Below are positions 15,797-25,449 of a stretch of 64,000 nt of DNA, one piece after another. The position numbers and the translations under genes were made by a program. The stretch is from positions 930,001-994,000 of the forward strand of contig NZ_KE386941.1 in assembly GCF_000429705.1 (NCBI RefSeq), in the 5' to 3' direction. Each line of letters opens with the position of its first letter. The stretch's first letter is position 1. The stretch comes from Alteribacter aurantiacus DSM 18675 (GTDB lineage Bacteria > Bacillota > Bacilli > Bacillales > Salisediminibacteriaceae). The notes under the pieces are model-generated. The model saw only the letters and a list, made by a program, of their open reading frames with translations. It made no database searches and was not told where the DNA came from.

Positions 15797-15994
15797 ATGG
15801 TAGAAGGTACAGTAAAATGGTTTAACGCAGAAAAAGGTTTCGGATTTATCGAAGTAGAAGGACAAGACGATGTATTCGTACACTTCTCTGCTATCCAAGG
15901 CGAAGGTTTCAAATCCCTTGACGAAGGTCAAACAGTAACGTTTGAAATCGAGCAAGGTCAACGCGGACCTCAAGCTGCTAACGTTCAAAAGTAA
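15797..15994 (+). CDS. cold-shock protein (CspA family)
   Basis: The 65-residue protein is a complete OB-fold cold-shock domain. [19 protein letters not shown] contains RNP1 and [10 protein letters not shown] contains RNP2. It binds single-stranded RNA and DNA and acts as an RNA chaperone. A longer frame opens at 15740, but AGGAGG and the family N-terminus place the start at the ATG at 15797. The sequence is close to B. subtilis CspB/C/D; I do not assign one letter. Confidence 0.95.
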   Translation: MVEGTVKWFNAEKGFGFIEVEGQDDVFVHFSAIQGEGFKSLDEGQTVTFEIEQGQRGPQAANVQK

Positions 15995-16006
15995 GCAGCA
16001 TTAAAG

Positions 16007-16036
16007 AATCCCCCTCAAGTAGTTGAGGGGGATTTT
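16007..16036 (+). terminator. intrinsic terminator after the cold-shock gene
   Basis: The stem AATCCCCCTCA / TGAGGGGGATT is followed by TTATTTT. Confidence 0.9.
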
Positions 16037-16079
16037 ATTTTGCTTGTATAATGATTATGTAGAGGGGAGGGGGAGTAGA

Positions 16080-16397
16080 GTGCAAAAAGATGATCACCGC
16101 TTTTATGCAAAATGGATTGGTGTAAGGCATAATGGGAAAAGGAAGTATATCATTAAACAATCTCTTATAAATGGGACTGTTGCATTTGTGGGATTACTCT
16201 TACTTGCCGGTTTTATTCAAGACGGGCTTACAGTAGAATACCTAACAAGTGATGCATTTATGAGTAATGCTCTATTTTTTGGCATTCTCTCACCGATATA
16301 TGGTTGGACTGCTGCGAGATCAAAGTGGAACCGTAATGAAGACCGGTTTCAAGATCTAGAGCGTTTGAATGCAACAACCAATAAAGAACATTTTTAA
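16080..16397 (+). CDS. small membrane protein, unknown function
   Basis: The 105-residue protein has a basic N-terminus (KDDHRFYAKWIGVRHNGKRKY), two hydrophobic segments (about residues 31-46 and 59-75) and a hydrophilic tail ending NATTNKEHF. The frame is open from 16023, but GGAGGGGGAG lies just before the GTG at 16080. It is flanked by terminators on both sides, hence monocistronic. No family recognised. Confidence 0.65.
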   Translation: MQKDDHRFYAKWIGVRHNGKRKYIIKQSLINGTVAFVGLLLLAGFIQDGLTVEYLTSDAFMSNALFFGILSPIYGWTAARSKWNRNEDRFQDLERLNATTNKEHF

Positions 16398-16430
16398 AAG
16401 GCAAGCCTCCATTTGAGGCTTGCCTTTTTC
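16396..16430. terminator. bidirectional terminator between convergent genes
   Basis: A perfect 14-bp stem AAAAGGCAAGCCTC / GAGGCTTGCCTTTT with T runs on both strands serves both the small membrane gene and typA. Confidence 0.9.
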
Positions 16431-16434
16431 GTAA

Positions 16435-18273
16435 TTAAGACTTTGTAGCTAATTTCTTTTTCTTTTCTTCACGCTCACGCATACTCTTGTTCAAAATCTT
16501 TTTACGAAGACGGATCGATTGTGGTGTAACTTCACAATATTCATCGTCATTCAAGTATTCAAGAGCTTCTTCCAACGTAAGAATTTTAGGGCGCTTCATC
16601 GTTACAGTACTTTCTTTAGTTGCAGATCGGATGTTTGTTTGCTGTTTTAACTTGGTGATGTTAACGGTTAAGTCATTGTCACGGTTATGCTCGCCTACAA
16701 TCATTCCTTCGTAAATCTCAGTACCTGGCTCTAGGAAAAGAATACCACGTTCTTCAACTCCAAGCATGCCGTATGGTGTTGATTTCCCTGTTTCCATAGA
16801 AACAAGTACACCTTGACGACGACCGCCAACTTGACCTTCAGCAACAGGGCGGTACCCATCAAACGTATGGTTTAGGATGCCGTAACCTTTTGTTTGAGCC
16901 ATAAACTCGGTTGTGTAACCAATTAGGCCACGGGATGGTACGATGAAGTCCATACGAACTTGACCGTCACCTTTGTTGACCATATCCATCATTTCACCTT
17001 TACGCTCGCCTAAAGATTCCATGATTGCACCAGTATATTCTTCAGGTACATCAACTTGAGCACGTTCAACAGGCTCACACATAACACCGTCAACTTCTTT
17101 GATAATAACTTCAGGTTTTGACACTTGAAGTTCATAACCTTCACGACGCATGTTCTCAATAAGGATAGACAAGTGTAGTTCTCCACGACCGGATACTTTC
17201 CACACATCAGGGGAGCTAGTGTTTTCAACACGCAAACTAACGTCAGTTTCAAGCTGTGTTTTTAGACGTTCTTCAAGCTTACGGCTTGTTACATAATCAC
17301 CTTCACGACCAGCAAACGGGCTGTTGTTTACAAGGAACGTCATTTGAAGAGTAGGTTCATCTATGCGCACCGCTTCAAGAGGCTCTTGGGCATCGACGGG
17401 ACAGATGGTATCGCCGACCATAATATCTTCAATACCAGCAATGGCAATTAAGTCACCGGCTTTTGCTTCTTCAATTTCAAGGCGTTTAAGGCCTAAGAAA
17501 CCAAACAACTTCGATACACGGAATTTCTTTACAGATCCGTCAGCTTTAATAAGTGCTGCTTGATCGCCCGTGCGGATAGTTCCACGGAACACGCGGCCAA
17601 CTCCGATACGTCCAAGATAGTCGTTATAATCAAGCATTGTAACTTGGAACTGGAAAGGTTCTTCGCTATTATCCTTTGGAGCTGGTACTGCAGAAACAAT
17701 GGTTTCAAATAAGCAAGTCATATCTTCGTCTTGTTTTTCAGGGTTTTCACTTGCAGTCCCCATAATGGCGGAAGCATAAACAACAGGGAATTCAAGCTGT
17801 TCCTCATCTGCACCGAGTTCAATAAATAGATCAAGAACTTCGTCAACAACTTCTTCAGGTCTGGCTGCATCACGATCAATCTTATTTAAGACTACAACAG
17901 GTGTCAGTTTTTGTTCTAGAGCTTTCTTTAAAACAAATCGCGTTTGTGGCATACAGCCTTCGTAGGCATCAACGACTAATAAAACACCATCAACCATTTT
18001 GAGAATACGTTCAACTTCACCGCCGAAATCCGCGTGGCCAGGTGTATCCATAATGTTGATACGTGTGTCTTTGTAATTAACAGCTGTGTTCTTGGCTAGG
18101 ATCGTAATTCCGCGCTCTCTTTCAAGATCATTATTGTCCATAGCACGTTCATCGACAATTTCATTGTCTCTAAACGTTCCAGATTGTTTTAATAATTGGT
18201 CAACCAACGTTGTTTTACCGTGGTCAACGTGGGCAATGATGGCAATGTTTCTTAAGTCATTACGTAAATTCAT
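16435..18273 (-). CDS. typA: translational GTPase TypA/BipA
   Basis: This 612-residue ribosome-associated GTPase has the EF-G-like domain order. G1 is [16 protein letters not shown], the switch II region is MDTPGHADF, and G4 is [10 protein letters not shown]. Domain II follows, then [20 protein letters not shown], and the unique C-terminal domain ends with a lysine-rich tail. It supports 50S assembly and growth under stress or low temperature. Length is that of the family. It is monocistronic and ends in the shared hairpin at 16396. Confidence 0.95.
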   Translation of the reverse strand: MNLRNDLRNIAIIAHVDHGKTTLVDQLLKQSGTFRDNEIVDERAMDNNDLERERGITILAKNTAVNYKDTRINIMDTPGHADFGGEVERILKMVDGVLLVVDAYEGCMPQTRFVLKKALEQKLTPVVVLNKIDRDAARPEEVVDEVLDLFIELGADEEQLEFPVVYASAIMGTASENPEKQDEDMTCLFETIVSAVPAPKDNSEEPFQFQVTMLDYNDYLGRIGVGRVFRGTIRTGDQAALIKADGSVKKFRVSKLFGFLGLKRLEIEEAKAGDLIAIAGIEDIMVGDTICPVDAQEPLEAVRIDEPTLQMTFLVNNSPFAGREGDYVTSRKLEERLKTQLETDVSLRVENTSSPDVWKVSGRGELHLSILIENMRREGYELQVSKPEVIIKEVDGVMCEPVERAQVDVPEEYTGAIMESLGERKGEMMDMVNKGDGQVRMDFIVPSRGLIGYTTEFMAQTKGYGILNHTFDGYRPVAEGQVGGRRQGVLVSMETGKSTPYGMLGVEERGILFLEPGTEIYEGMIVGEHNRDNDLTVNITKLKQQTNIRSATKESTVTMKRPKILTLEEALEYLNDDEYCEVTPQSIRLRKKILNKSMREREEKKKKLATKS

Positions 18274-18767
18274 ATTTTAAAATCACTCTCTCTTTTGATT
18301 TCACTAACTGTCCAATTGTACCACAAATTAGCGGTCAATTCCTACAATTGTTTAGTATTGGCGACTATCTCTCATTTTAAGCAGTGTTTAAGGAATTTGG
18401 AAGGTGTCCTATTATAAAAATAATTAAGATATTGTAAAGGTGTAACGTGTTGTCGGAGTATGTTAAGGTAGTCATTAACATCTAATTATTAGAAAAGTAA
18501 GACAACTCTGTTTAAAAATGAAAGATCTGGGGTATTTGTTTATAGTTCGTTTTTTCATGTGGCTATTTACCTACAGATTGTACCTGTTTACGTTTTTCAC
18601 CCGTAGTCTAAAAGTATCGATGGCCTCACTATGTCTTCATGACGCGTTGATATTCCTTTATAGAAACAAAGTGTTATGACTTTTTGGTTCCGTTGTTTCC
18701 ACTGTAAAGGCGATGGTACGTCCGGAAGATTGTTTCATAATAAAGAGTGAATTAAGGAGGTGATGAA
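18274..18767. other. intergenic region of about 490 bp between divergent typA and symporter genes
   Basis: The left part should hold the typA promoter on the minus strand, but no correctly spaced -35/-10 pair was found. The middle holds a SigB-type promoter (18510-18535). The remaining 230 bp up to the small accessory gene contain no frame with a ribosome binding site and are presumably leader sequence. Confidence 0.5.
18510..18535 (+). promoter_or_regulatory. SigB-type general stress promoter
   Basis: GTTTAA at 18510-18515, a 14-bp spacer and GGGTAT at 18530-18535 match the SigB consensus (GTTTAA-N12-15-GGGWAT) at every defined position. It faces the proline symporter genes. B. subtilis opuE, the osmotically induced proline transporter gene, is known to have a SigB promoter. 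Confidence 0.75.
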
Positions 18768-18875
18768 GTGGAGGAGTACGGTCTAACCGGGGCTACAGCA
18801 TTTTGGCTTTTTGTACCAATGATTCTTTTAGTTGCATTGTCAGTCATTACGTTTTTTACTGAGAGGAGAGAATAG
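18768..18875 (+). CDS. 35-residue symporter small accessory protein
   Basis: This short frame encodes MEEYGLTGATAFWLFVPMIL (residues 1-20), a single helix, then ITFFTERRE. AAGGAGGTGATGAA just before the GTG is a near-perfect ribosome binding site, which is hard to explain for a non-gene. It ends 5 nt before the start of the sodium/proline symporter, so the two are co-translated. One-helix proteins of this kind encoded directly before solute:sodium symporters are described as symporter small accessory proteins. The role in transport is not established. Confidence 0.8.
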   Translation: MEEYGLTGATAFWLFVPMILLVALSVITFFTERRE

Positions 18876-18880
18876 TAAAG

Positions 18881-20365
18881 TTGAATATTGCTACGTTAGT
18901 TACCTTCATTGTTTACTTGGTCGCGCTTCTTGTAATCGGTCTCATTGCTTACCGCATGACTAACAACCTTTCTGATTATGTACTTGGTGGACGAAGACTT
19001 GGCGGAGGGGTAGCTGCCTTAAGTGCTGGTGCTTCCGACTTGAGTGGCTGGCTTCTTCTCGGCTTACCCGGTGCGTTGTATGCCTTTGGAATGAGTGAAA
19101 TGTGGATTGGAGTAGGACTTGCTATTGGGGCATACATAAATTGGCAGTTTGTAGCGAAGCGATTAAGAATCTATACAGAAGTTGCTGGAGATTCCATTAC
19201 CTTACCGGACTATTTTGAGAATCGTTTTCATGATCATTCAAAAATTTTAAGAGTATTGTCAGCAGCATTTATTTTGCTTTTCTTTGCTTTTTATACCTCT
19301 GCTGGACTGGTAGGGGGAGCGATCCTCTTTGAAAATTCCTTTGGACTGGAGTATACGGCAGCCCTGTGGATTGGCGCTATCGTAATTATCTCTTATACCT
19401 TCCTTGGCGGCTTCCTCGCCGTGAGTTGGACAGATTTTTTCCAAGGGATATTAATGTTTTTAGCTATTATTATTGTTCCGATTGTAGCCATCACTCAAAT
19501 GGGTGGATGGTCTGAAACAATGGGGCACATTGGTAACATCGATCCGACTCATCTAGACGCATTTTCAGGGATGACTTTAATAGGGATTATTTCACTACTT
19601 GCATGGGGTCTTGGTTATTTTGGTCAGCCTCACATTATTACACGTTTTATGGCGGTCAAATCATCAAAGGAGATACCTAAAGCTCGCTTAGTCGGGATGA
19701 CATGGCTTGTTATTTCTCTTGTAGGAGCAATGTTTGTAGGATTAGTGGGTATAGCGTATTTTGAGAGCTTCACCTCTCAGCCTCTTACTGACCCTGAAAC
19801 GGTGTTCATTGCATTTACACAAGTGTTGTTCCATCCCATTGTTGCTGGATTCTTATTAGCGGCTATTCTTTCTGCTATTATGAGTACAATTGATTCTCAG
19901 CTTCTTGTATCTTCAAGTGCACTGACGGAAGACTTTTATAAATCAATGCTACGTAAAAATGCTTCGCAAAAAGAACTTGTACTTGTGGGGCGTCTCGGTG
20001 TGGTTTTGATTGCGTTCATTGCGATTGCACTAGCATACAATCCTGATAGTACAGTCCTTGATCTTGTCGCATATGCATGGGGTGGTTTCGGTGCCGCTTT
20101 CGGTCCTGTAATTATCTTGTCTTTGTTTTGGAAGCGCATGACTCGAAATGGTGCAGCAGCCGGGATCGTTGTTGGAGGTTTGACCGTTATATTATGGGCA
20201 AATCTTGATGCAATCGGTTTGAGCGGTGGTGTATGGGACTTATACGAAATCGTACCCGGTTTTGTTCTGGGATGGATTATGATTATGATTGTAAGTTTGA
20301 TTGATACCCCGCCGTCTAAAAAAATCCAAGAAGAATTCGATTCAGTAAAAACCTCGAAGATTTAA
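18881..20365 (+). CDS. putP: sodium/proline symporter (PutP/OpuE)
   Basis: This 494-residue solute:sodium symporter has about 13 membrane helices. GGRRLGGGVAALSAGASDLSGWLLLGLPG is the signature region carrying the sodium and proline site. GYFGQPHIITRFMAVKS, LSAIMSTIDSQLLVSSSALTEDF and KRMTRNGAAAGIVVGG are typical of PutP. The start is TTG, coupled to the small accessory gene. The SigB promoter upstream favours the osmoprotective (OpuE-like) role over catabolic uptake, and no proline dehydrogenase gene is nearby. Confidence 0.92.
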   Translation: MNIATLVTFIVYLVALLVIGLIAYRMTNNLSDYVLGGRRLGGGVAALSAGASDLSGWLLLGLPGALYAFGMSEMWIGVGLAIGAYINWQFVAKRLRIYTEVAGDSITLPDYFENRFHDHSKILRVLSAAFILLFFAFYTSAGLVGGAILFENSFGLEYTAALWIGAIVIISYTFLGGFLAVSWTDFFQGILMFLAIIIVPIVAITQMGGWSETMGHIGNIDPTHLDAFSGMTLIGIISLLAWGLGYFGQPHIITRFMAVKSSKEIPKARLVGMTWLVISLVGAMFVGLVGIAYFESFTSQPLTDPETVFIAFTQVLFHPIVAGFLLAAILSAIMSTIDSQLLVSSSALTEDFYKSMLRKNASQKELVLVGRLGVVLIAFIAIALAYNPDSTVLDLVAYAWGGFGAAFGPVIILSLFWKRMTRNGAAAGIVVGGLTVILWANLDAIGLSGGVWDLYEIVPGFVLGWIMIMIVSLIDTPPSKKIQEEFDSVKTSKI

Positions 20366-20372
20366 TTTCTTT

Positions 20373-20401
20373 AGCCTGGCATCTGGTGATGTCAGGCTTT
20401 T
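20373..20401 (+). terminator. intrinsic terminator after the symporter
   Basis: The stem AGCCTGGCATC / GATGTCAGGCT with one mismatch is followed by TTT. Confidence 0.75.
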
Positions 20402-20635
20402 AAGTGGTTCATGAAAAAACACTAGATCAAACAACGTATGCAAATAAAGATAATATAAAAACATCATTTAAAGCACACGTGATTTTCTGTATACTTGCCA
20501 TCAGAAAAGTCTACTCTTAAATGAAATCGGGTATATACACATAAAAGAAGAGATTTCTCCATTTGATTAGCATACAAAGACTAAGTAAAATAGAATGAAC
20601 CAGACTAAGTAAAGCAGACAAAAGGTGGACTTTTC

Positions 20636-21736
20636 GTGTTAAGAAGGGTAGCGAAATTAACATTATTTTATGCCATCCTATTTTTTATACCGGTGGTGAT
20701 ATGGGTGAATGTATCTGGAACAACCATTTTTAAGCCATCTACTACGTGGGATGAGTATGATACTCCCGAAGAGGCGGGCTTTGATGAGGATAAATTGAAT
20801 GAAGCTAGAGTTTACTTTAACTCCTTGAATTCAACTGCGGGTATAGCTATCTATAAAGGTAAAGTCCTATTTGCATGGGGGGATATAGCTTCAAATACAA
20901 ACGCTCACAGTGTGCGTAAAAGTATCTTGAGCGGTATGTATGGCTCGTTCGTAGAAGATGAGACAATCAAACTCGATCAAAAAATCGGGGAACTTGGTGT
21001 AGTGGACTTTCCGCCGTTATCATCTGTAGAAAACCAAGCGAGAGTAAAACATCTATTAACATCAAGATCAGGGGTTTACTTACGAGCAGGAGAAGAGTCT
21101 TTTGCCATGAGACGAAAACGTCCTGATAGGGAAACCCACGAGCCAGGCTCTCATTTTTACTATAATAATTGGGATTTCAATGTCTTGGGAACAATTTTCA
21201 ATAACGAAACGGGTGTTGATTTATTTGAGCACTTTGAAGAAACCATTGCAGAACCTCTGGAAATGGAAGACTTCTCCTTAAGAAATACGGAATATAGTGT
21301 GGAAGCTGGGAGGTCAATCCACCCTTCCTATTTGTTTAAGATGAGTGCAAGAGATATGGCGAGGTACGGCCAACTCTTTTTACAAGGAGGAGAATGGGAA
21401 GGAGAGCAAATCATACCGAAAGATTGGGTAGAAGAGAGTACGTCTGTTCAAGTGCCGGTACCAGGAAACAGCATCTATGATTATGGTTATATGTGGTGGG
21501 TTGCAACAGAGGAGCCTTATAAAAGTCTCGGTATGTATTCTGCTGTAGGAAGGTACGGCCAGTCTATTGATATCATACCCGAAAAAGATTTGGTGTTTGT
21601 TCATCGAGTCGATTCGGATCGACTTACGTTCCGTTTTCTTAGAAGAGGGGTAACCCAATCGCAAAGACTATACCTATTGAGAATGATTTTGGATGCTAAA
21701 ATTGAAGAAGAACGCGATGTTCTAGATAACCGTTAA
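20636..21736 (+). CDS. membrane-anchored serine hydrolase, beta-lactamase class C family
   Basis: The 366-residue protein has an N-terminal anchor or uncleaved signal (residues 7-26). A penicillin-binding-protein-like hydrolase domain follows. The nucleophile motif S-x-x-K is AHSVRKSILSG, the Y-x-N motif is YYNNWDF, and YDYGYMWWV follows later. Such proteins are usually esterases or D-amino-acid peptidases rather than true beta-lactamases. The start is GTG after AAAGGTGG. It is monocistronic, ending in a strong hairpin. The substrate is unknown. Confidence 0.82.
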   Translation: MLRRVAKLTLFYAILFFIPVVIWVNVSGTTIFKPSTTWDEYDTPEEAGFDEDKLNEARVYFNSLNSTAGIAIYKGKVLFAWGDIASNTNAHSVRKSILSGMYGSFVEDETIKLDQKIGELGVVDFPPLSSVENQARVKHLLTSRSGVYLRAGEESFAMRRKRPDRETHEPGSHFYYNNWDFNVLGTIFNNETGVDLFEHFEETIAEPLEMEDFSLRNTEYSVEAGRSIHPSYLFKMSARDMARYGQLFLQGGEWEGEQIIPKDWVEESTSVQVPVPGNSIYDYGYMWWVATEEPYKSLGMYSAVGRYGQSIDIIPEKDLVFVHRVDSDRLTFRFLRRGVTQSQRLYLLRMILDAKIEEERDVLDNR

Positions 21737-21747
21737 TTTCTTAAGAA

Positions 21748-21779
21748 AAAGGAAGTCCTGCATCTGCAGGACTTCCTTT
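21748..21779. terminator. bidirectional terminator between hydrolase and acyltransferase genes
   Basis: A perfect 15-bp stem AAAGGAAGTCCTGCA / TGCAGGACTTCCTTT. Confidence 0.88.
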
Positions 21780-21796
21780 CTATCGTGAATGGATTA

Positions 21797-22915
21797 TCAC
21801 GTTCTTGGTTTTAATCGTTTTTCAACTTCTGTTTTAGGTGGGGCGGGCTTCTTGCCGTTCTTTCCAACACCGATCTTACCTACAAAGTATTGTCCGTGCT
21901 TCCATCTTGCTGCGATCATTACGGTACCCATTGAAGAAAAGAGGCTCAAAAAGAATAAAATATAGATGTAAAATACACCAAAACTTAGACCAGCTTGAGC
22001 CACAAAGAAGTCAATGAGATGAATAAAAAACATGTGAAGCAAGTAAATCCCGAATGAATATTGACTGATTTGAATTAGAAATGGCGGAATTGTCTTCATT
22101 TTTTGTCCGATATACATAACGAAAAACATAACAGCTACCGTATGAAGTAAAATGTCTACTCGTTTCGAACTGTGAACGAGTAGAACGTTCGTATGGTAAA
22201 AGAACAGGAGTAATGTTGTTGAAATGATAGGAGCTGCAATAATAATGGTTTTATGTTTAGCCAACCAAGCTCGAAACTGTTCATAGTAAATACCGCAATA
22301 ATACCCCAAGGCAAAGTAAAAGATCCATCCGAAAAAAGGTACCCAGTAAAACCGTTCCCAAATATAAAGGATGACAGGGTGTGAAATTGGTGCGGCGGTT
22401 ATGTTAAAGAGTGTTAAATAAGCTACGTTTATACTTAGAGCCAAAGGCACTACAACTCTCGGGTTTGCATCTTTTAAGTAACGATGAAAGAGTAAGTGAA
22501 GGATGTAAAATTGAAATATGATAAGAACAAAATAACCGTGAAAATCCCCGATAAGGGCGTTCATGAGGAACTTTTGACCCCAATCACCAAAGGATGTTGC
22601 GTATGGAAGGGAGTAAAAGAAAGCCATGAACAAGAATGGTACAAAAATATATATAAAGCGTTTTTTCATAAACCCATCGGGAATCGGTCGATTCCGGTAT
22701 GAATACGCAATTATTAGCTCAGATATAAAAATAAAAACAGGTGTCCCGAAGTATAGAAACACTTGAATGGAATCAAAAAGCGTGACCATGAACGGGCTAA
22801 TTCCTTGCATATAAGAGGAGCGTAGGGCAATGTCTATAGAATGAAGAAAGACAATACACATACAAGCAATACTTCTAAGCACAAAAATTTCATCAATCAT
22901 CCTGCTCGTTTTCAT
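21797..22915 (-). CDS. acyltransferase 3 family membrane protein
   Basis: The 372-residue protein has about ten membrane helices and begins EIFVLRSIACMCIVFLHS. This is the acyltransferase-3 signature, with the arginine and histidine thought to handle the acyl donor. The tail is rich in Lys and Pro. The family O-acetylates or O-succinylates surface polysaccharides, teichoic acids or small molecules. AGGAGGTGG precedes the ATG. No polysaccharide genes are nearby, so the acceptor is unknown. Confidence 0.85.
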   Translation of the reverse strand: MKTSRMIDEIFVLRSIACMCIVFLHSIDIALRSSYMQGISPFMVTLFDSIQVFLYFGTPVFIFISELIIAYSYRNRPIPDGFMKKRFIYIFVPFLFMAFFYSLPYATSFGDWGQKFLMNALIGDFHGYFVLIIFQFYILHLLFHRYLKDANPRVVVPLALSINVAYLTLFNITAAPISHPVILYIWERFYWVPFFGWIFYFALGYYCGIYYEQFRAWLAKHKTIIIAAPIISTTLLLFFYHTNVLLVHSSKRVDILLHTVAVMFFVMYIGQKMKTIPPFLIQISQYSFGIYLLHMFFIHLIDFFVAQAGLSFGVFYIYILFFLSLFSSMGTVMIAARWKHGQYFVGKIGVGKNGKKPAPPKTEVEKRLKPRT

Positions 22916-23132
22916 GGGAATCCACCTCCTCTTGAAAAAAGTAATGAAACTAGAACACTTTTATGTCAACCCATCATTAGTAACCGTCATTATCATATGT
23001 TTTCCCGTTATGGTCAATGAATGACATTAAATTTAGATAAAATTACAAAATCATTTTATTACTGTTTGTTGTCACTACGTGCAATTCCATGTAAGATTAT
23101 TTAGATAACCGAATGAAAGGGGCTGGCACAGG

Positions 23133-24437
23133 TTGAACACATTTTCTCGTTCCTTTTCAGATCGCTTACTAAGTGATTATAATTATACGTTTAACAAAAA
23201 TGGTGTATGCGGAGAACGATTGGCAAATCGTCTGGCTTTACTATCAGGGATTGGGTTGACTTCAGATTCCGGTACTAATCGTATGGGTTTTTCAAAGGAA
23301 GAAAGGTGCGCAAAGGACCAAGTAATTGAATGGATGGAAGAGGCTGGTTTAACTGTTCAAGAGGACGGGGCAGGTAATGTTATAGGTACGCTATACGGGG
23401 ATGACCAACAACATGTTATCATGGCCGGTTCCCATGTTGACAGTGTGCCAAATGGCGGGCATTTTGATGGCCCACTTGGTGTTCTTTGTGCACTTGAAAT
23501 TGTTGAAGCATGGAAGGAAACAGGATATAAACCACAAAAAACCTATGAGGTCGTTATCTTCTCAGACGAGGAGGGTTCCAGATTTAAATCAGGTCTTACA
23601 GGAAGTACAGCGATGACCGGTAACGCAGATGAGGTAAAATTACGATCTGTAAAGGATGTTAATGGACAGGCCTTTGGAGACGTTTTACAAAATGTTGGCT
23701 TGAATGCAGATGGTTTTTTCCGTGCAAAACGAGATTTAAATCGAGTAGAGGTTTTTTATGAAGTTCACATTGAACAAGGAAAGAGACTGGAACAAAACAA
23801 CCTTCCTGTAGGGATTGTCACAGGTATCGCTGGACCTTGTTGGCTTGAAATATCGTTCAAAGGAAAGGCCGGTCATGCTGGGAATACCCCAATGAATGAT
23901 CGCCAAGATCCATTAGTCGCTGCGGGGGATTTCACACGCCAAATTCCAAAGCTTCCTCGAGAAGTGAGTGAGTCTGCTGTTGCAACAGTGGGCCAGTTAC
24001 ACGTTTACCCGAATGGGATAAATGTCATACCGGGTGAAGTCGTTATGACTGTTGATATTCGAGATATAAAAAAAGAGTCAAGAGACTTTCTTGTGTCAAA
24101 AGTGAAGAAGTTGGCTGAGAACATAAGCGAACAACATGGTGTAAAATTATCATTTCAAGAGAAAGTTCGGATTCCGCCTGTACCAATAAAGAACTCTGTC
24201 CTTATGACTGTGGAAAAGGCTGTAAAATTGGAACATATTCACCCCTTTTATCTTCCAAGTGGCGCAGGCCATGACGCGATGATGATGGGGAGACAGGTGC
24301 CTGTAGGGATGATTTTTGTCCGAAGCAAAGACGGGATCAGCCATCACCCTGACGAATGGTCTTCTTTGAACGATTGTGTTCAAGCCGTACATGTGCTAAA
24401 AAAGAGTGTTGAAGCAACAATGGAAAGAGGAGTATAA
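23133..24437 (+). CDS. M20 family Zn-dependent amidohydrolase (allantoate amidohydrolase / N-carbamoyl amino acid hydrolase type)
   Basis: The 434-residue protein carries the binuclear metal site of this group: His in GSHVDSVPNGG, Asp in HFDGPLG, Glu-Glu in FSDEEGSRF, His in EVHIEQGKRLE and a final His in GISHHPDEWS. GKAGHAGNTPM is in the dimerisation domain. These enzymes hydrolyse ureido or carbamoyl amides such as allantoate, ureidoglycine or N-carbamoyl amino acids. No other purine-degradation genes are present, so the substrate is open. The start is TTG after GAAAGGGG. It overlaps the next gene by its stop (TAATG), forming a two-gene operon. Confidence 0.85.
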   Translation: MNTFSRSFSDRLLSDYNYTFNKNGVCGERLANRLALLSGIGLTSDSGTNRMGFSKEERCAKDQVIEWMEEAGLTVQEDGAGNVIGTLYGDDQQHVIMAGSHVDSVPNGGHFDGPLGVLCALEIVEAWKETGYKPQKTYEVVIFSDEEGSRFKSGLTGSTAMTGNADEVKLRSVKDVNGQAFGDVLQNVGLNADGFFRAKRDLNRVEVFYEVHIEQGKRLEQNNLPVGIVTGIAGPCWLEISFKGKAGHAGNTPMNDRQDPLVAAGDFTRQIPKLPREVSESAVATVGQLHVYPNGINVIPGEVVMTVDIRDIKKESRDFLVSKVKKLAENISEQHGVKLSFQEKVRIPPVPIKNSVLMTVEKAVKLEHIHPFYLPSGAGHDAMMMGRQVPVGMIFVRSKDGISHHPDEWSSLNDCVQAVHVLKKSVEATMERGV

Positions 24438-25348
24438 TGTCTCGATCATTTACTTATTTGTTATTAACCTTAGTGATGGTAATCTGGGGGCTTAATGTAG
24501 TCGCAGTGAAATATCTCGTAGAATACATTTCCCCTATCGCCATGCAAGGTGGTAGGATTTTTGTAGCCGGAATAGCTGCCATGACTACCCTATATTTATT
24601 AAAAGAACTGCGAAAGCTTACTTTAAAAGAAGTGGCCGTAATCACGCTGATTGCAGTTTTTGGTCAATTGAGTCACCATGCACTGTTAGCTGTGGGACTA
24701 GTTGAAACAACAGCTTCTAATGCCTCCCTGATATTGGGACTGATTCCAATTACAACAGCCTTATTGGCAGTGATTTTTTTAAAGGATCGTCTGACAATAT
24801 TAAGGTTATTAGGCATTGGAATTGGTTTTACGGGTGTCGCTCTCGTAGTGATGCAAAATGGAGAAGGCATGGGTATCTCGCGAGGAGATCTTTTTGTTTT
24901 TATCTCCATGATTTGTCAAGCAATCAGCTTCATCTTAATTAAGATAGTTTCGGCTACCGTTTCATCAAAACAGCTTACTGCTGTCATGCTCCTCAACGGG
25001 TCAATGATGCTTTTTGCAACTAGTTTTATCATTGAACCACAAGGGTTCTCCACTTACTCAAATCAAACGCCAATCGTTTGGATTGTATTCTTTTCTTCAG
25101 CGATCTTTGCGACAGGTTTAGGTCATATCCTGTATAATGCTGCCATACAGAAGATTGGCGCTGGACAAACAGCCATTTTTAATAATTTGGTTCCTTTCTT
25201 TGCATTGATCGGGTCTTATTTATTTTTAGGAGAACGTATTTATGGTTATCAAATAGCCGGATTCTTACTTATTGTATGCGGCGTTCTTCTAGGGACGGGG
25301 TTTGTGGACCATAAATTAAATAAACAACGGTTGAATAGAGCCGCTTGA
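24437..25348 (+). CDS. EamA/DMT superfamily transporter
   Basis: The 303-residue protein has ten membrane helices in two EamA repeats: VIWGLNVVAVKYLVEYISP opens the first, and ETTASNASLILGLIPITTALLAV lies in its later part. GHILYNAAIQKIGAGQTAIFNN and SYLFLGERIYGYQIAGF lie in the second. Relatives export metabolites or amino acids. Its start overlaps the stop of the M20 hydrolase gene, so it may move that enzyme's substrate or product. It ends at the hairpin at 25395. Confidence 0.88.
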   Translation: MSRSFTYLLLTLVMVIWGLNVVAVKYLVEYISPIAMQGGRIFVAGIAAMTTLYLLKELRKLTLKEVAVITLIAVFGQLSHHALLAVGLVETTASNASLILGLIPITTALLAVIFLKDRLTILRLLGIGIGFTGVALVVMQNGEGMGISRGDLFVFISMICQAISFILIKIVSATVSSKQLTAVMLLNGSMMLFATSFIIEPQGFSTYSNQTPIVWIVFFSSAIFATGLGHILYNAAIQKIGAGQTAIFNNLVPFFALIGSYLFLGERIYGYQIAGFLLIVCGVLLGTGFVDHKLNKQRLNRAA

Positions 25349-25394
25349 AAAGGGTTTTCCAACATGGTTCAAATGAATGACGGTTACAAAAAGA

Positions 25395-25437
25395 AAAAAC
25401 AGTTGATCCAACTTGAACGGATCAACTGTTTTTCTTT
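25395..25437. terminator. bidirectional terminator between convergent operons
   Basis: The stem AAAAACAGTTGATCC / GGATCAACTGTTTTT is perfect over 15 bp. Confidence 0.92.
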
Positions 25438-25449
25438 TGGTGCGCGGGA

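Noticed and set aside
20636..21736. Antibiotic-resistance beta-lactamase
   Set aside because: The S-x-x-K and Y-x-N motifs fit the wider class C/esterase family with a membrane anchor; nothing indicates a true AmpC enzyme.
22496..22702. 68-codon plus-strand frame inside the acyltransferase gene
   Set aside because: Antisense to a conserved membrane protein and lacking any start signal.
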